From NCBI GenBank assembly GCA_013365365.1, contig JABVXU010000011.1, forward strand, positions 62,001 through 126,000: a stretch of 64,000 nucleotides of DNA, in the 5' to 3' direction. The DNA is from Cruorifilaria tuberocauda (Eukaryota > Nematoda > Chromadorea > Rhabditida > Onchocercidae). Shown piece after piece: positions 51,777 through 64,000 of this stretch (position 1 is the stretch's first letter; each line of letters opens with the position of its first letter). Both the position numbers and the translations under genes were made by a program. Under the pieces are notes generated by a model, which saw only the letters and a program-made list of their open reading frames with translations, did not search any database and was not told the DNA's origin.

Positions 51777-54700
51777 CTAGCAAGAAATGAAAAGAATGAA
51801 GTGGAAGAAGATAATGTTCTTGTTGACAGTATCAATTTTCCAAACTACTTTTTGTTAATCGATAAAAAATAATGTCTATAGAGTAACGAAGTCCCGCAGT
51901 TCCAGTCCAAGATTTCTCATTGCTACTGTTTCCTCTTCAGTTAGCTAAAAATCATTTATGATATGAAATAGGTTATGAGTTTCAGGCTTTGTTGCAAGAG
52001 TGAAAGTTCAAAATTCACCAATTTTGTCAACAGCAGCGGCAGCAGCACTTAGTGCCGCAATCGCATTGATTGTCTCAAATCTAAAAAATGAATTGGAGAA
52101 TTTTATCTTCGAGTTTAAAACAACAAATCACTGGATTTTAAATGTCGAGAAATGAAACGAATCGCTAATAGCTAATCAACTTCATTGAAAATTATTGCTG
52201 TACCCCATTTAAGTGAGATAAATTTATTGCAAAACTATTGCAATTTTGCAATTTCACACTTCAAATTCAAAAACTACACTTCACTTCAGTTTAAAAGAGC
52301 CAAAATTCAGGCTGAATTTTGAAGCAAATTGAAAATTCAAATACCTCATCATTATCATAAGCAATAACTGAGATCAACGTTATTAGCAAAAAAAGCTAAA
52401 CACTGCTTTTTCTTGAGGTAAATAAACAAATTGAGGTTCCACGAATCGTAAAGACCTGCAAATGCGAGAGCAAACATAAACTGATTAAGCTTATCGGGAA
52501 TGAGAACGAACGATATGCAGTAGCTTTTGCTTCCAGGTTTCTTATTTTGCATATACTGAAAATAAAATTGAAGTGGAGAAAAAATTTTCCACAAATTTCT
52601 ACTTTTCATTGATTCACAAGTTATTCATCGTGTCTCTTTACCCGTTAAAATAATTAAAGGGCTTTATTTATCACGCAAAACATGCATATTTCATGCCGAC
52701 TACTTTACTCAATATTTAAAATATTTGAAGAAGAAGTATATTTGAATTAAAACATCACAAACATATTAATATCAAGACATGCAATTGAAGTAACTATCCT
52801 CCTATGCTTATTTTTGTTTGTGAACTTGTACTTGGATCACTAGTCAAGGTTAAAATGAACAAATAGGTAAGATGAAGTATTTATCCTTGTATTTCAGTAT
52901 AAATGAGAGAAGGGGCAGAGAGAAAAAGTAAAGGGAAAAGAAGAAAATAGCTATGGGAAGGGGAAAAATAAGATAAAAACAAAGCCCATGATTAATAATA
53001 ATACTAATAAAGACGGTTTGTTTTCCATTCCATTGAAAATATCTTCTCGTACAATTTTCAAATTTGAAAAATTTTCACGCCAAAAGAAGAATAGGAAAGT
53101 GTCGCATGAATACCAGCGATGAATTCAGAAGTTGCGACGATGCACTTTTCCAATCTTAGGATGGATCGATTCGTTGATTGTCAACAAGAATTTCCAGTTT
53201 GTTAGTTATTGAAATGATAAGTCATTTGCAGCCTCAATTCGCAGACAGACAAAAATACAGAAATTTCCAAAGTTCCATTTGAGGAACAAAATGAAACTAG
53301 TGTAGTTTCATCCCTTAACAAATTCAGCGACTTTCTGTCTACCTGTACTCCAGGTGAAGAAGCACCGTATACTGCTTCTGAGACATCAATAACCGACGAT
53401 AGTACGCAGGGAAACGTGATTCATTGCTTATTACTGTACTCTCTGCATGAACAGAAGTTTTCCTAACTCTGTGAAAATCTCAGACAAACCGTTTAGGTCT
53501 CTGGCTAATATAAAAACCTTCTTCTGATTAAACTTGTCTTAGAATAAACGAAAAAGCGAAAGAAGACTAACTTCTTAATGGCATGAATTTATCTATCGAA
53601 CCTTTATGTTAACGTTTTACAGCCATCCCTCTATAAGACCTTGAAATTATAGTAATTTAGGATTTAAGAATTAATAGAGCTTTTTCTCACCAATGCTATC
53701 TAGCACCACTACTACTTTGTATAGTTGCATAAGTTGATAATAATAGACTGCCGAAAAGTCTTCTCCTGGTTCCGTCACACTGCAAATTAATTTTGTGAAT
53801 AATTTCTTTCAGATTGGGAATATGATTCGAATTTTGTGTAAATAAGAATGGATGAATAACCAATGCAAGGCTTGCAAAAAGAAGCGTGGGTGGGGATAAG
53901 CTGTGAAACTCGTGCCAGGCTGAGTAAGCCGTTTCTTCTGATAAAAATGACATTAATGGAAGGCTGTAGAGTTTCCTGTCTCTTTTATTTAGCTTTTGAT
54001 ACAGCTAAAAAAGTTTCCAGAAATGTTACGTCTGTAATTTCAGATTAAAATGAAGTTTTCGCTTAAAAATTTTGCTGTTTTCAAAATATAATGAAATGTA
54101 AGTATTAATTTTTTATTTTTAACTATTCTAAATAGTTTCGTAATTCGTAAATTATAAGCAAAAGAATGGAATCATAGGAAAGCCTACTTTGGAAGTAGTA
54201 ATAATTCTGGTCGTTTTGAGAAGTAATGTGATAATATCGAATAATCGCGATACTTCTCCACTGAGTAATTGTACTTTTCCAATTTTATATTCATCTTCGC
54301 CCCTTAGTTCCAAATAAAAAACGGGAAAAAACTTGAATCAATCTTGTTTTTATTGCACTTATTAACTTTTTGAATGAGTCATCAATATCAAAACTGAAAT
54401 TACGGACTCGGTAGTAGCCTTCTTCTTCCATAGAAAAGACATAATAATTTCTATTTCCTAAAATTGTGAATTCCTCTTCGTCAAATACCAAGCGCTGTAC
54501 TTCAGAAATCATTCACGAACTTATTTTCACAGTGAGTTCCTTTTTAATCTATTTTGTGCTACTGAAACTAACTCGAAATGCATATGCAATAAATAGATGT
54601 AATTAAACATGGTTACAAGTAATATTTAGGATGAAGTGAAGACCAACTTAACACCAACTTAACAAGGAGTAAACAGGCTAATAATATATGCAATAACATA
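51777..54700. other. upstream of the DM gene; a few doubtful exon-like pieces
   Basis: Minus-strand pieces look like short exons. One begins after TTTTTTAG at about 52080 (NAIAALSAAAAAVDKI). One begins after TTTTTAG at about 51947 (LTEEETVAMRNLGLELRDF). A third is near 52565-52440. They do not join to each other or to the DM1 exon in phase with good splice sites, so I make no gene from them. The start exon of the MAB-3-like gene should be here or further right. Confidence 0.3.
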
Positions 54701-56570
54701 GCATTAATCCTGGTTTTAGATAACCCTGTTTCTTGATAAGTGTTGGAGTGGAGGAAAAGTGGAATCAAAGTTCAAAAATGCAATCGATCCGCATTTTCTC
54801 TTCTTTCGCAAGGAGTAATTGCACAGAACGGAAAGAGGGAAGTTTCGAAGATGGAAGAAGCAAGAAGGAACAACACCATTTTCCTTTCCCGTTCCAACAC
54901 ATTCCTGGTAAAACAGCAAGGACGGTAAGAGCGCGGCGCCACCAGTAAACTATCTCCTTACCGACGAACCGAGCGACCGACCACCGGTAGGTGTATAATG
55001 AAGAATAGCAACCTGGTGAGAAACAAATAACTCACTGAGGACAAACTACCGTATCCGGAAGTGCATAACTTTTTTTAATAAACAACTTTCGAAATTCGTC
55101 GATAAGACAATAAGAAGTGAAGCGATGAAAACCATAAACAGGGAAAGGGCAAAGAAGGAGAGAAAGGTTGATGAGGAGGAGAAATGTGATGCTTAACAGA
55201 GTAAATAAGTTTCAGTGAAGAAAAAGGAAAGGAAGGATTTGCAGGTAAAATGAATAAATATGTAAAAAAGTTATAAGGGATGTTTATTTTAACGATGATA
55301 GAAGAGAGAAAAAGGGAAGAGTAAACAAGGGGAGGGAGTGTTAGAGAGAGTTTTAATGCTGGAAGATAAATGTGTGGAACGGAAAATACTGCTGATTAGT
55401 TAGTTTCAGGGAGCGTCACAATTCGATAGTTGGAAAAGGAAAGGAAGGAAGGAAAAGTTGAATTCCGAAATGAATGGATTGTTGTTGAGTGAGAGGGAGA
55501 GTGGACAGTGGAATTCATTTTCCGTTAGAGAGAGCAGCGGAGAAGGACGGACAGATGTGTTTTCTTGCACTTCCACTAATGTCGAGGAATTCTGATAACC
55601 AGAAATCCATTCCAATCAATCCCCTACAGTTTGAGAAGGGAGGAATCAGGCGGTCGTTAGTCCCTGACCGATGGTACTGCGAGAAACAAACAGGTTCCAT
55701 CCTCTTTTACATCGTTCCGGAATTATGCTACAGTTGCGGTAGTGAGTACTTACGCTGCTCATCTGCACATTCTTTGCTACTGCATTGAACAGTTTGTCGA
55801 AAATAAATTGATTGATTCATACCTCAAAATCGATCCAGACTTTTTCTGTTAGCACGTGTATAACGTGTATAACGTTGTATACGTGGATGTTCACTTATCT
55901 GTGCATCTGCATTATGCATTTGCATTTGTGCATATACATGTGTATAATTGTCCTGTAAGTTAAACTAAAAACAGGAAATTTATGGAATTTCTCACTTTCG
56001 ATTAGATAACTCTCATTTACCATAATTCCGATCAACTGGATGGTAACTGCTCCGTCTCGGTTCTCTTTTCGAGCGGTAAGTTATTCCTCCGATATTCTGC
56101 CGCGAATCACCAATTGGGTGTCACATAGCGTTTTTCGAAATATAGTACTTTTTTCCTCTTTTCTCAACGTTCTTTACTGAGTAAGGGAGTGGTTGCAAGT
56201 CAAAAGACCGACAAGTTTAAGTAAGAAAGTAGCGGAGCGGAAGAACTTGTCATAGCATTATGCTTACATTATGCATACAGATATTAACTGCAATTGAAAA
56301 CTCTTTTACCATACCTTTCTAAAACTGAAACAAACACGTCCATCACGTCTGATGCAATGAATGACCATCAGAAAGTATATCTCCTCATACATTCATAACT
56401 TCACTTTACCACGGCAAATGCACTTTGGTTTGCGAAATCTATAAGTCGGTGCAACTGCACAAACATCAAAATTCCTCTCTCAATAGCAAGCGAAATACTT
56501 TTCTCATTTCGAATAAAAAATTTTTCATTTTCTCTCTGAGTGAGATTGTAAATGATCAGAGATGAAAGGG

Positions 56571-56585
56571 AGAGAGAGAGAGAGA
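56571..56585. repeat. (AG)n microsatellite
   Basis: A short pure AG run within a longer purine-rich tract. Confidence 0.8.
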
Positions 56586-57868
56586 TATGACAAGGTAGGA
56601 GAAAAAAGAGTACCAAATTTTCATGCTATAAATCATTCTTGAAATGGTTTTAATGATACGACATAACAAATACACTTTCGATGATCACGATATGACTAAT
56701 CACCTGCTTCCGATTTGAGAAGTGAAATGAATAATTACAGAGATTATCCTGAACATCCCTTCTTTTCGTTCAAATCATTAGTCACATGCTAGTCGAGGTG
56801 TTTCCAAATTACAAGTAAGCTTGCCTGTGATGAGCAAAAGCTGTTAGTGATTCAAAACATTTAGTTCATATTTCATAGATAGGTAGCAATCAGAACGAGT
56901 ACTCGCTGTTAGGCTTCCCATTTTTGATAACTCAAAATCTAATCAAAATCTCTTAAAGCAAGTGGAGAATTTAAAAGACAATCGATCTTTCTTACAGCAG
57001 TGAAAATGCTCAATGATTTTATGGAAAAGATTGTTAGCTTCAGAATGAGATGGCAAGCGGTCCGAAAAATCTTCCTAATTTACTTATACCCAATTCACTC
57101 TCCTGGTGTGGCCAGAAATGGAAACCAACTTTTTAACACCAGATTTTTACCACCAATGAATCTGTAATTTGCATCCACATAATCTATCAAAATTTTTCCT
57201 TATCACTGCGATATCGATCGTTGAAATGAAAATAAGATTTGAAGAAGAGTCAAGTTCACATACACTTCTTCTGCATCGTAGAATGCTACAGAAGTGGAAA
57301 AAAGCTTCCGTTCTTTGATTTTTGCTCATTGGGCAACATAATTCAATTAGTGATTTAACGATTAATTTCAAGTTAACACCAAGAGAGCCATCAAGGAGTA
57401 CGTCAATTTATTAATTCTTCAGAAGATGTTGCTGCTGAAGAATGAAGAGAATTTCGTTTTTTGAAGAAATAATGCTCGGATAAGATGCTGGAAAAAAGGG
57501 ACTTCTTGTAGAGGCCATTAAACTAATGAGGTAAATATACGATGACATGACAGAAGGTGACATATTTCATTGCTAAATATACAATCAATAAGATATCCTT
57601 TAGCACTGAGACACCCTGGAGAGATGAGAAGAGAAGAGAAATGATAGAACGAAACGAAATTGGAAGGGATGATTAGTTGAATGGGAAAAGCAGAAGACCG
57701 GGAAGCGTTCCCTTCGGGAGAACACCAGGACCACTTCCAGCTCAGTAAAAGAAAAGTGCAAATGTAGCAAACAACATTGTAATCGTTGGTTTCAGCGTCG
57801 GGCTCACTGACATCCATGGCTGTTGTTGTTTGGCAAGTAGTATTATTTCAATCTGAGAGCAACCCTCG

Positions 57869-57880
57869 ACACACACACAC
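57869..57880. repeat. (AC)n microsatellite
   Basis: A short AC run, followed by an imperfect ACAG continuation. Confidence 0.75.
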
Positions 57881-60800
57881 AGACAGACACGTACAAGTTC
57901 TTTTTAAACGAAAAGTAACTCTCCGTGGGTGTCCGCAGAAAACATTCGGTGGATGGATGACCCTGAGGAGCTTTTACTTTGCTAGTAGTACCAAAGTTCC
58001 ATTCAGTGTTCTACGTAAACACAGAAAATATCCCTCCTTTTTTCAAAATTTTTTTGCAATAATTTTAATTGTTAAAGAACGAAACTTGTCAATGCAAAAC
58101 TTACCAAACTTGAAATAATGGCATGAATCAGGAACAATACCATTAGCAGTCCGGTTGGTTCTAGGCTAATAGATTCGAGCTTTGATGCATGTATTAGTTC
58201 TAGAATTGCCAGTTATCCACGTTGGATCAAGTACTTAAAGTTGTTGTAATGAGCCGTTAGTGCTTTCACCATTATAGGTTTGTTTGAATTTGAATTTAGA
58301 CATGCATGGTTAGTGAGTGCGAAGCAACTAGCAATGAGCAAAAGAAAACTTTGTTGAATTAATTAACGGCAAATTAGGCCATAGTTTAGGAATCTTCAGA
58401 TCTGGATCGGCGATGTTTTTTGAAATCAACTCTTGAGTTAGCTAAAATAAAATTCTATAAACTGTCTTAGTGATTATGGTTCCTAAATTCTGACCTAAAA
58501 ATTTCAAACCGACAAGTGGAAACAGAGACAAGCGAAATGTAGAAAGGGAAAATATTATTATCACTACTAAAACCCCTATAATATGACATAATCTTATCAT
58601 TGAGTGACATCTTCATACTCTATACTTTTTAAAAGTAAGCACAAATTGTGTAACTATTCCCTTGTTTGCAGTTTTTTTCGATAATCAAATATTGATATGT
58701 TTATATTTCTTAGTTGCGAAGTACATGAATCTTTGGTCGTTCATTTGGAAACTTTGCGAAAAACAGAAGCTAAGGGTGGCTAGAAAAGAGGAAGTCCAAC
58801 TTTGAGGAGAGTACGAGAAATTTTTGTTATATATTCGAGATAGCGAAAGAAGCAACATCCTAATTGAGTAAGCAGATTTTACAGTTTTCAGTATGAATGC
58901 ATGAAAACTATTATAGAATTTTAGAACTTTTGCTTGATCTTAAATAGAATATCCGGCAAAATTTGCAGTTTTAATTAGAAGGGATCTCTGAGTGACCACT
59001 GAGTAACACTAATCCAATTTATAAGCGATTAATAGAATTTTGGACAAAAATGAGAACAGGCTCATTCTTGGCTACCCTCAAGCACAGTGAATTAGCAGTA
59101 AACGTTGTACATTTATATTCATGTCCGTGTGCAGTTCTCTGCCATCAGCGACAATAACAATTCAGCTTGTCTGAACCCCGAACTATAGTAAGTATCATGG
59201 CAACTGTACTGCAACAGTTTGTAACCAAAAATTTGCAAGCCTAAATTATATTTTATCGTATTAGCGCAGTTGGCAAACAAAATTAGATTGAAAATTTAAT
59301 AGAGGAAAGAGGAAAGAGTTTGTATTCAATTCATAGAAGTAACAAACAAAAGTAGTTTTTATTCCGTCGCCATTCACCAATCATTGACAAAATTTTGGTA
59401 TAAATAACAAACTACAAACTCAATCTTTCTCGTTTCTGGGCGGACTGTCTGTTATAAAAACAAAAATTTTCAACCAGTATTTGAAAAACGGCGTATTTTC
59501 ATCGGTGGAAAAGGAGTTCGAGGAAAGGGATTGGGGCGTTGTTTGCACGATAAAACAGCGAACAGTTGCGCAAACAATTGCCAGTTTTTATTTTTATTTC
59601 TTGTTTTTGAATTTATCGCCTGAACATTTCCACTGGATAACTGCCATCTTTTTCTGGGTGCAATTTATAGGAAATTGACAGAAAGTGACATCACTTCAAC
59701 CTCTTGCAATTCTCCACTTGTGGAATATGCTCATGTCTTTATCATTTCCATCTTTATATTTCCAAAAATACCTTTTGTAGTTAGCTATTTAGAATTAGAA
59801 GTTAGGCGAAGTTTCGAACGAACTGCAAAGTAAAAGAAGAATTTAACTGTCTTTTAATTTCAAAGCGAATTAATTTCGCCTTATTACGTCGAAAATAAGC
59901 GAATGGATAATGAAAATTTGTGCATGTTTACTAATCGAAATAGTGATAAAAATACTTGCATCATAGCCCTCTTTTTCATTACAATAATCTCATTTTATTA
60001 GCTGTGCTACCTTATTGTTGGCTTACTTTGAAATTTGAAGCTTAACATCTAAGTACATTTTACGTTGCTCTTTGATTTCTATTCTGTGTATCGCTGTAAT
60101 TAAGCATACCTAGTATCAAACGTTTTTGAATCTGATTACTCACATGTTTCTTCGCTAACTCATAAGGCAAAATGAAAATGAAAAGGATCATAAAAGGCAA
60201 AAGAAGTGCCATATTACTTGAAATTTTGGCTTTCAGAGTAGTATTTGTTAGTGAAAAATAAGTCGAGCTAATCCAAAAGATGAACTATTTTTTGAAATAA
60301 ATTTAAGCAGCAATAATTAATTTAGAAAATGTGGAAAATGAAAAGATAAAATGCAAGTATTTCTAATATAATAGGAGGAAATATGCGAAACTTCAACGAT
60401 CCTTCACTTACATTTTAAGTTAGATATAATCACTATCGATCTCATATCGATACTTTGAGGGATGATGACTTAATTTAAATCTTCCGAAAGATATTTCTCT
60501 GCATTAAATCAAGATTTCTTTTTTCATTCATATTTGCATTTTCATCAAGATTTCTTATTCCCTGTTGACTAGCACTGAACGGAGGAATAGTAATCCACGA
60601 TAGACGAGAAATGCTAATTTGTTCTCTCTCAAGAAGCTCCTCGCATATTCCATGTGTAAGCACTATTTGATCTAAATGGCAAGCTTAATTCAGCAGTGCT
60701 TTAAAAGCTTAATATTCGAGGGAATTTAAGATGAAATTAATGCCAACAACAATTCACTGAAATCAAAAAGAAATTCGTTTGAAGCAATGAGAAATGAAAA

Positions 60801-62397
60801 AAGCAGTTGAAGAGTGATAAGAGAAAGGAGAAGCATAAGAGGGATCAAAAGAGAGAATTCGAAATGACTTCTCCGGCAGTTAGCAGAAGTAAGTCGTTGG
60901 AAACATTTGTTTCTCAACGTGGAAGAAGACGTAAACATCCATTCATTTGTGCACTTTTAGGGAAGAGGGAAAGCGTTCGGACAAGCTTCACTCAATTTCA
61001 TTCATTGCAAATGCCACAACACAGCAAATGATAGCATTCCACTTCTCAACCTCCCACATGTCACCATGTCACTCTGAACTCAAAATTTCTCTCTAATCAT
61101 AATCCATCAATCAACCTCTTGCATTGTCATATAAAGTTTTTGCATATTTCAGTCCAAAAAATCATTATTAGGACATTTCTGGAAATTTAATGAATAATCT
61201 GCAAGACAAAGGAAACTTACAATTTAGCCTAAGGTTTATGTTGAAGTTCATCGGTCATTAATCTATTAAGCATTGGAAGTATGGAGTAGTGATGTGCTGA
61301 TGGTTGTAGTGATACTGGCGGTGATAGCGCGATGCAAGAGTACAAATAGTCTTTTGATTGGTTCCGAAAAAGTAATACATACGTTTGGTACCGTAATCAC
61401 AATTTTCCTCTAAAGTTCAATTCAAATCAATTTCACTTATCATTTCTTCTAATTGGTAAAAAGGAGTTATCAACATAATCACATTATCTTCATCGCCTCT
61501 GCATATCACACGCATATACATTTCAGTTCTTTGCACATTCCAACCGGGGCATGAATTCAGAGTGTGTAGGAAAGTTAAACAATTTCTTCTTCAATTGATA
61601 AAGTTAATTAGAGGTGCCAGCTAATAATGATACAATGCGCTGTCTAGAATGATGATATCTGTCATGAGAGTTTTACTCAAAGTGGCGGAAAATGAAACGA
61701 GTACGGTATTTTTACAGCGTTGGAATTTTATAAGAGAAAAAGGAAGGAAGAAAGATCTTTGGGTTCTCCGCTCAACAAACTAAATATTTCTTAATGAATT
61801 AAAAAGAAACAAAATGAGAGAAAAAAATGGCGAGAGAAGAGAATAAAATGGTAGTTTAGTGATTTATGTGATAGAAAAGATCAGGGAGATTGGAAGGGAT
61901 ATACCGGGAACGGAAGGAATGCAGTGAAGTGGGTTGCAGTTTCGGGAAACACTTTGTAATGTAGAAGTTATAGGAATGAATCGTAAATGATAGGAACAAC
62001 GAACTATCAGTAAGGAATAAACTAGAAGTCGAGGAATCATGTCTGATTAACTGGTGGAAACGCCGACAAATGTTAATCCAACGACCCCGACCCATTTTTA
62101 TATCGAAAATAACTTGTTTACAGTTCCCATATTTCCTTTTTTAACCGAATATTGAAATTTAAGGCGAAAAATATTTGTCACTTCTGTATACAGCTTAATT
62201 TCCTTTTACTAAAAATTATATTATAAAGCCTATACAAGTAAGGAAATACGAAGTTGATAAATTGTAAGCCAAGTATGCAAAGTAGTAACGACTCGAGAGG
62301 TACTAAAACTAAGTATGCAAGTAATTCAGCGACTGTAGTTCTCTCACTCATTTCTCATTCTTTCAGCTTGAGGTAGTTAAAATATGAAAATTGTTTT

Positions 62398-62435
62398 GAT
62401 ACCTAGAAATTGTTATGATACCTAGAAATTGTTAC
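62398..62435. repeat. 19-bp tandem duplication
   Basis: Two adjacent copies of GATACCTAGAAATTGTTA plus one base (T in the first, C in the second). Intergenic; only two copies. Confidence 0.9.
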
Positions 62436-64000
62436 TAATGTACGATTTGTAAAAATGATTATCTAAATTTTGATTTGCTCGAATACATTTTCATCAGCGG
62501 AGCAAAGAGATACTTTAACAGAATTGGTTTCATGAAATTGATGAATCTTATCTGTATTGTTTATTTGAAAGAATATAAAAAACTGAGGGCGAAGATACGA
62601 TTATATGAGAAAATTTTTTTGACCAAATTAGCGATAGCAATTGTCGGGCCTGATGGCTCAGTTTACAAATTGCTGGGACTGTCGGATAATGTCTTTCAGA
62701 AAAGAAGTAAATAAAGAAAAAAAGTGCCATCATTTGTATCAGAAAAAAGAGTAAGTTTTCAAAACTGCTAATATATAAAAACTTTTGCAGCATTACCGAG
62801 GAGATATCTCTTTCTAATCTCACTGCTTACATCTCGTTATCGGTTCAAGCAATACATACAAAGATCTGATGATTGCACTGAGGATGTTCTCTGTCCAATT
62901 CTTTCAAACACTCCAGAACTGGAAATTCTTTACAGTTTCTATTTTCTCATTTCAAGTTTTTAAAAAAAAGTTTCATTGAAAAGAGAGTATATTGGCATAA
63001 GCTTCCAGAAGAATTAGACAGAATTTGAGTCAAATTTAACTTGGAGTTCGTTCATTCAAATAATTCTATTCGCAACACGATGCAAGAAGAGAAACTTTCA
63101 CAACGATGCTCGAGCTTCTTTGATTTGGGAGTACAGTATGCCTGATGATGGCAAAGGGAGGTATGAAGATGATATTGGTAGTAATAGGACTGTTCTATGA
63201 AACGGTGACATACTGTACCATCATTATCATCATCATAATATTTCAACTACCATCATGACGATAATCCAATCTGCCAAATTAAGCACTTTTAATTATTATA
63301 CCGAAATCTTTTAAATTTCAATTTGGTCTTATTCCATTTCTATTGCAGTCGAAGATATTCATCATCTTACAATGACTATTTCGGAATGTTTTCAGCAAAT
63401 TAAATTCCAAATTTCAATTCTTGAATAAGTGAAATGAATTCTGATTGATATAAAAATATTAGATGAGTTATAATTTTAAGATATAATTCAACGTATATTT
63501 CAAATCATATTTTAATTGTAATAATGTCATTATTAATAAATGGCAAGATAACTAATTTAAATTAGTGATAATGAATGTGATCTTAGTGATAATATCAATG
63601 ATAAAGACGATAGTAGAGCAAACATATTCTACTAGTCATACAAAGTTACCTCTAATTAATTTTCACCTTATCATTTGAGGTAAATCTTAGCCTATAAATT
63701 AAGAGCAGGACAATAAGGTTTCAAGCAGTGAATTACTGTATTTTGACAGACGAAGGAAAAAGATTATGATTCTCTTGATAAGTAAAGTGATGAAATCAAG
63801 AAATGATGTTGGAATGAATAGAAGAAAGCAACATTCATATTCTACTTGTACTATTCGTATTGATTAGAAGCAATGAAGGTTAAGCTTAAGTAATGGATCA
63901 GAAAGAAAACTGCAGAGAATGACGGAAAGAATGTAAGTAAGGGATGAGAATATGTATGAGAAAAAGGCCTGATGTTTGCAGAGATGTGAGTGAGGCCAAA

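Larger units (their letters stand above)
54701..64000. other. long region without a supported gene
   Basis: AT-rich with purine-rich tracts (for example 55200-55550 and 60800-60960). It holds simple repeats listed separately and short open frames with low-complexity products. I find no recognisable domain, exon chain, tRNA or mobile element over these 9 kb. Distant 5' exons or enhancers of the MAB-3-like gene are possible. Confidence 0.4.

Overview
This is AT-rich, intron-dense animal DNA, almost certainly from a nematode. It contains a ground-like (GRL) secreted protein gene, a family confined to nematodes. It also has a MAB-3-type gene with two DM domains and a small SH2-tyrosine kinase of the Fer-like group that is expanded in nematodes. 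Introns end in the short TTTCAG/TTTTAG acceptors typical of nematodes. The long introns and wide intergenic spaces suggest a spirurid/filarial-type genome rather than a Caenorhabditis one (inference). I see no prokaryotic genes, CRISPR array, rRNA or convincing tRNA. Gene models were built by hand from homology, GT/AG sites and phase matching; exon coordinates are in each entry.

Layout. 0.2-3.4 kb (minus): a BTB-BACK-kelch protein whose six blades match KLHL10, with the BTB end incomplete. 3.6-4.1 kb: a Ser/Thr-rich reading frame of unknown status. 5.6-11.6 kb (plus): an ABCG (White-type) half-transporter in 18 exons. 12.3-14.6 kb (plus): a 391-residue SH2-tyrosine kinase in six exons. 17.2-17.4 kb (minus): a decayed collagen relic. 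20.3-25.6 kb (minus): a 13-exon Rh-type ammonium channel whose first exon lies beside the most GC-rich stretch of the window (about 26.0-26.6 kb). 26.6-33.1 kb: nothing convincing. 33.1-37.4 kb (minus): a 9-exon SLC41/MgtE-type magnesium transporter. 39.9-41.5 kb (minus): the six-exon ground-like gene with a 15-base microexon. 46.9-51.8 kb (minus): a two-DM-domain MAB-3-like transcription factor with a Q33-R-Q7 tract and a 3.4-kb intron between its DM domains. 51.8-64 kb: no gene I can support apart from a few doubtful exon-like pieces and simple repeats.

The genes do not form a pathway or an obvious operon. Three of them (the KLHL10-like adaptor, the Fer-like kinase and the MAB-3-like factor) belong to families tied to male germline or male development in other animals. 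That may be chance, but male-biased expression is testable. I did not find a clearly new biological system. The most unusual points are the collagen relic whose glycine losses can all be explained by one type of base change, a GC-AG intron splitting the Walker A codons of a transporter that also has a changed C-loop, the Rh gene with two plausible start exons, and an insertion of about 50 residues in the SLC41 protein.
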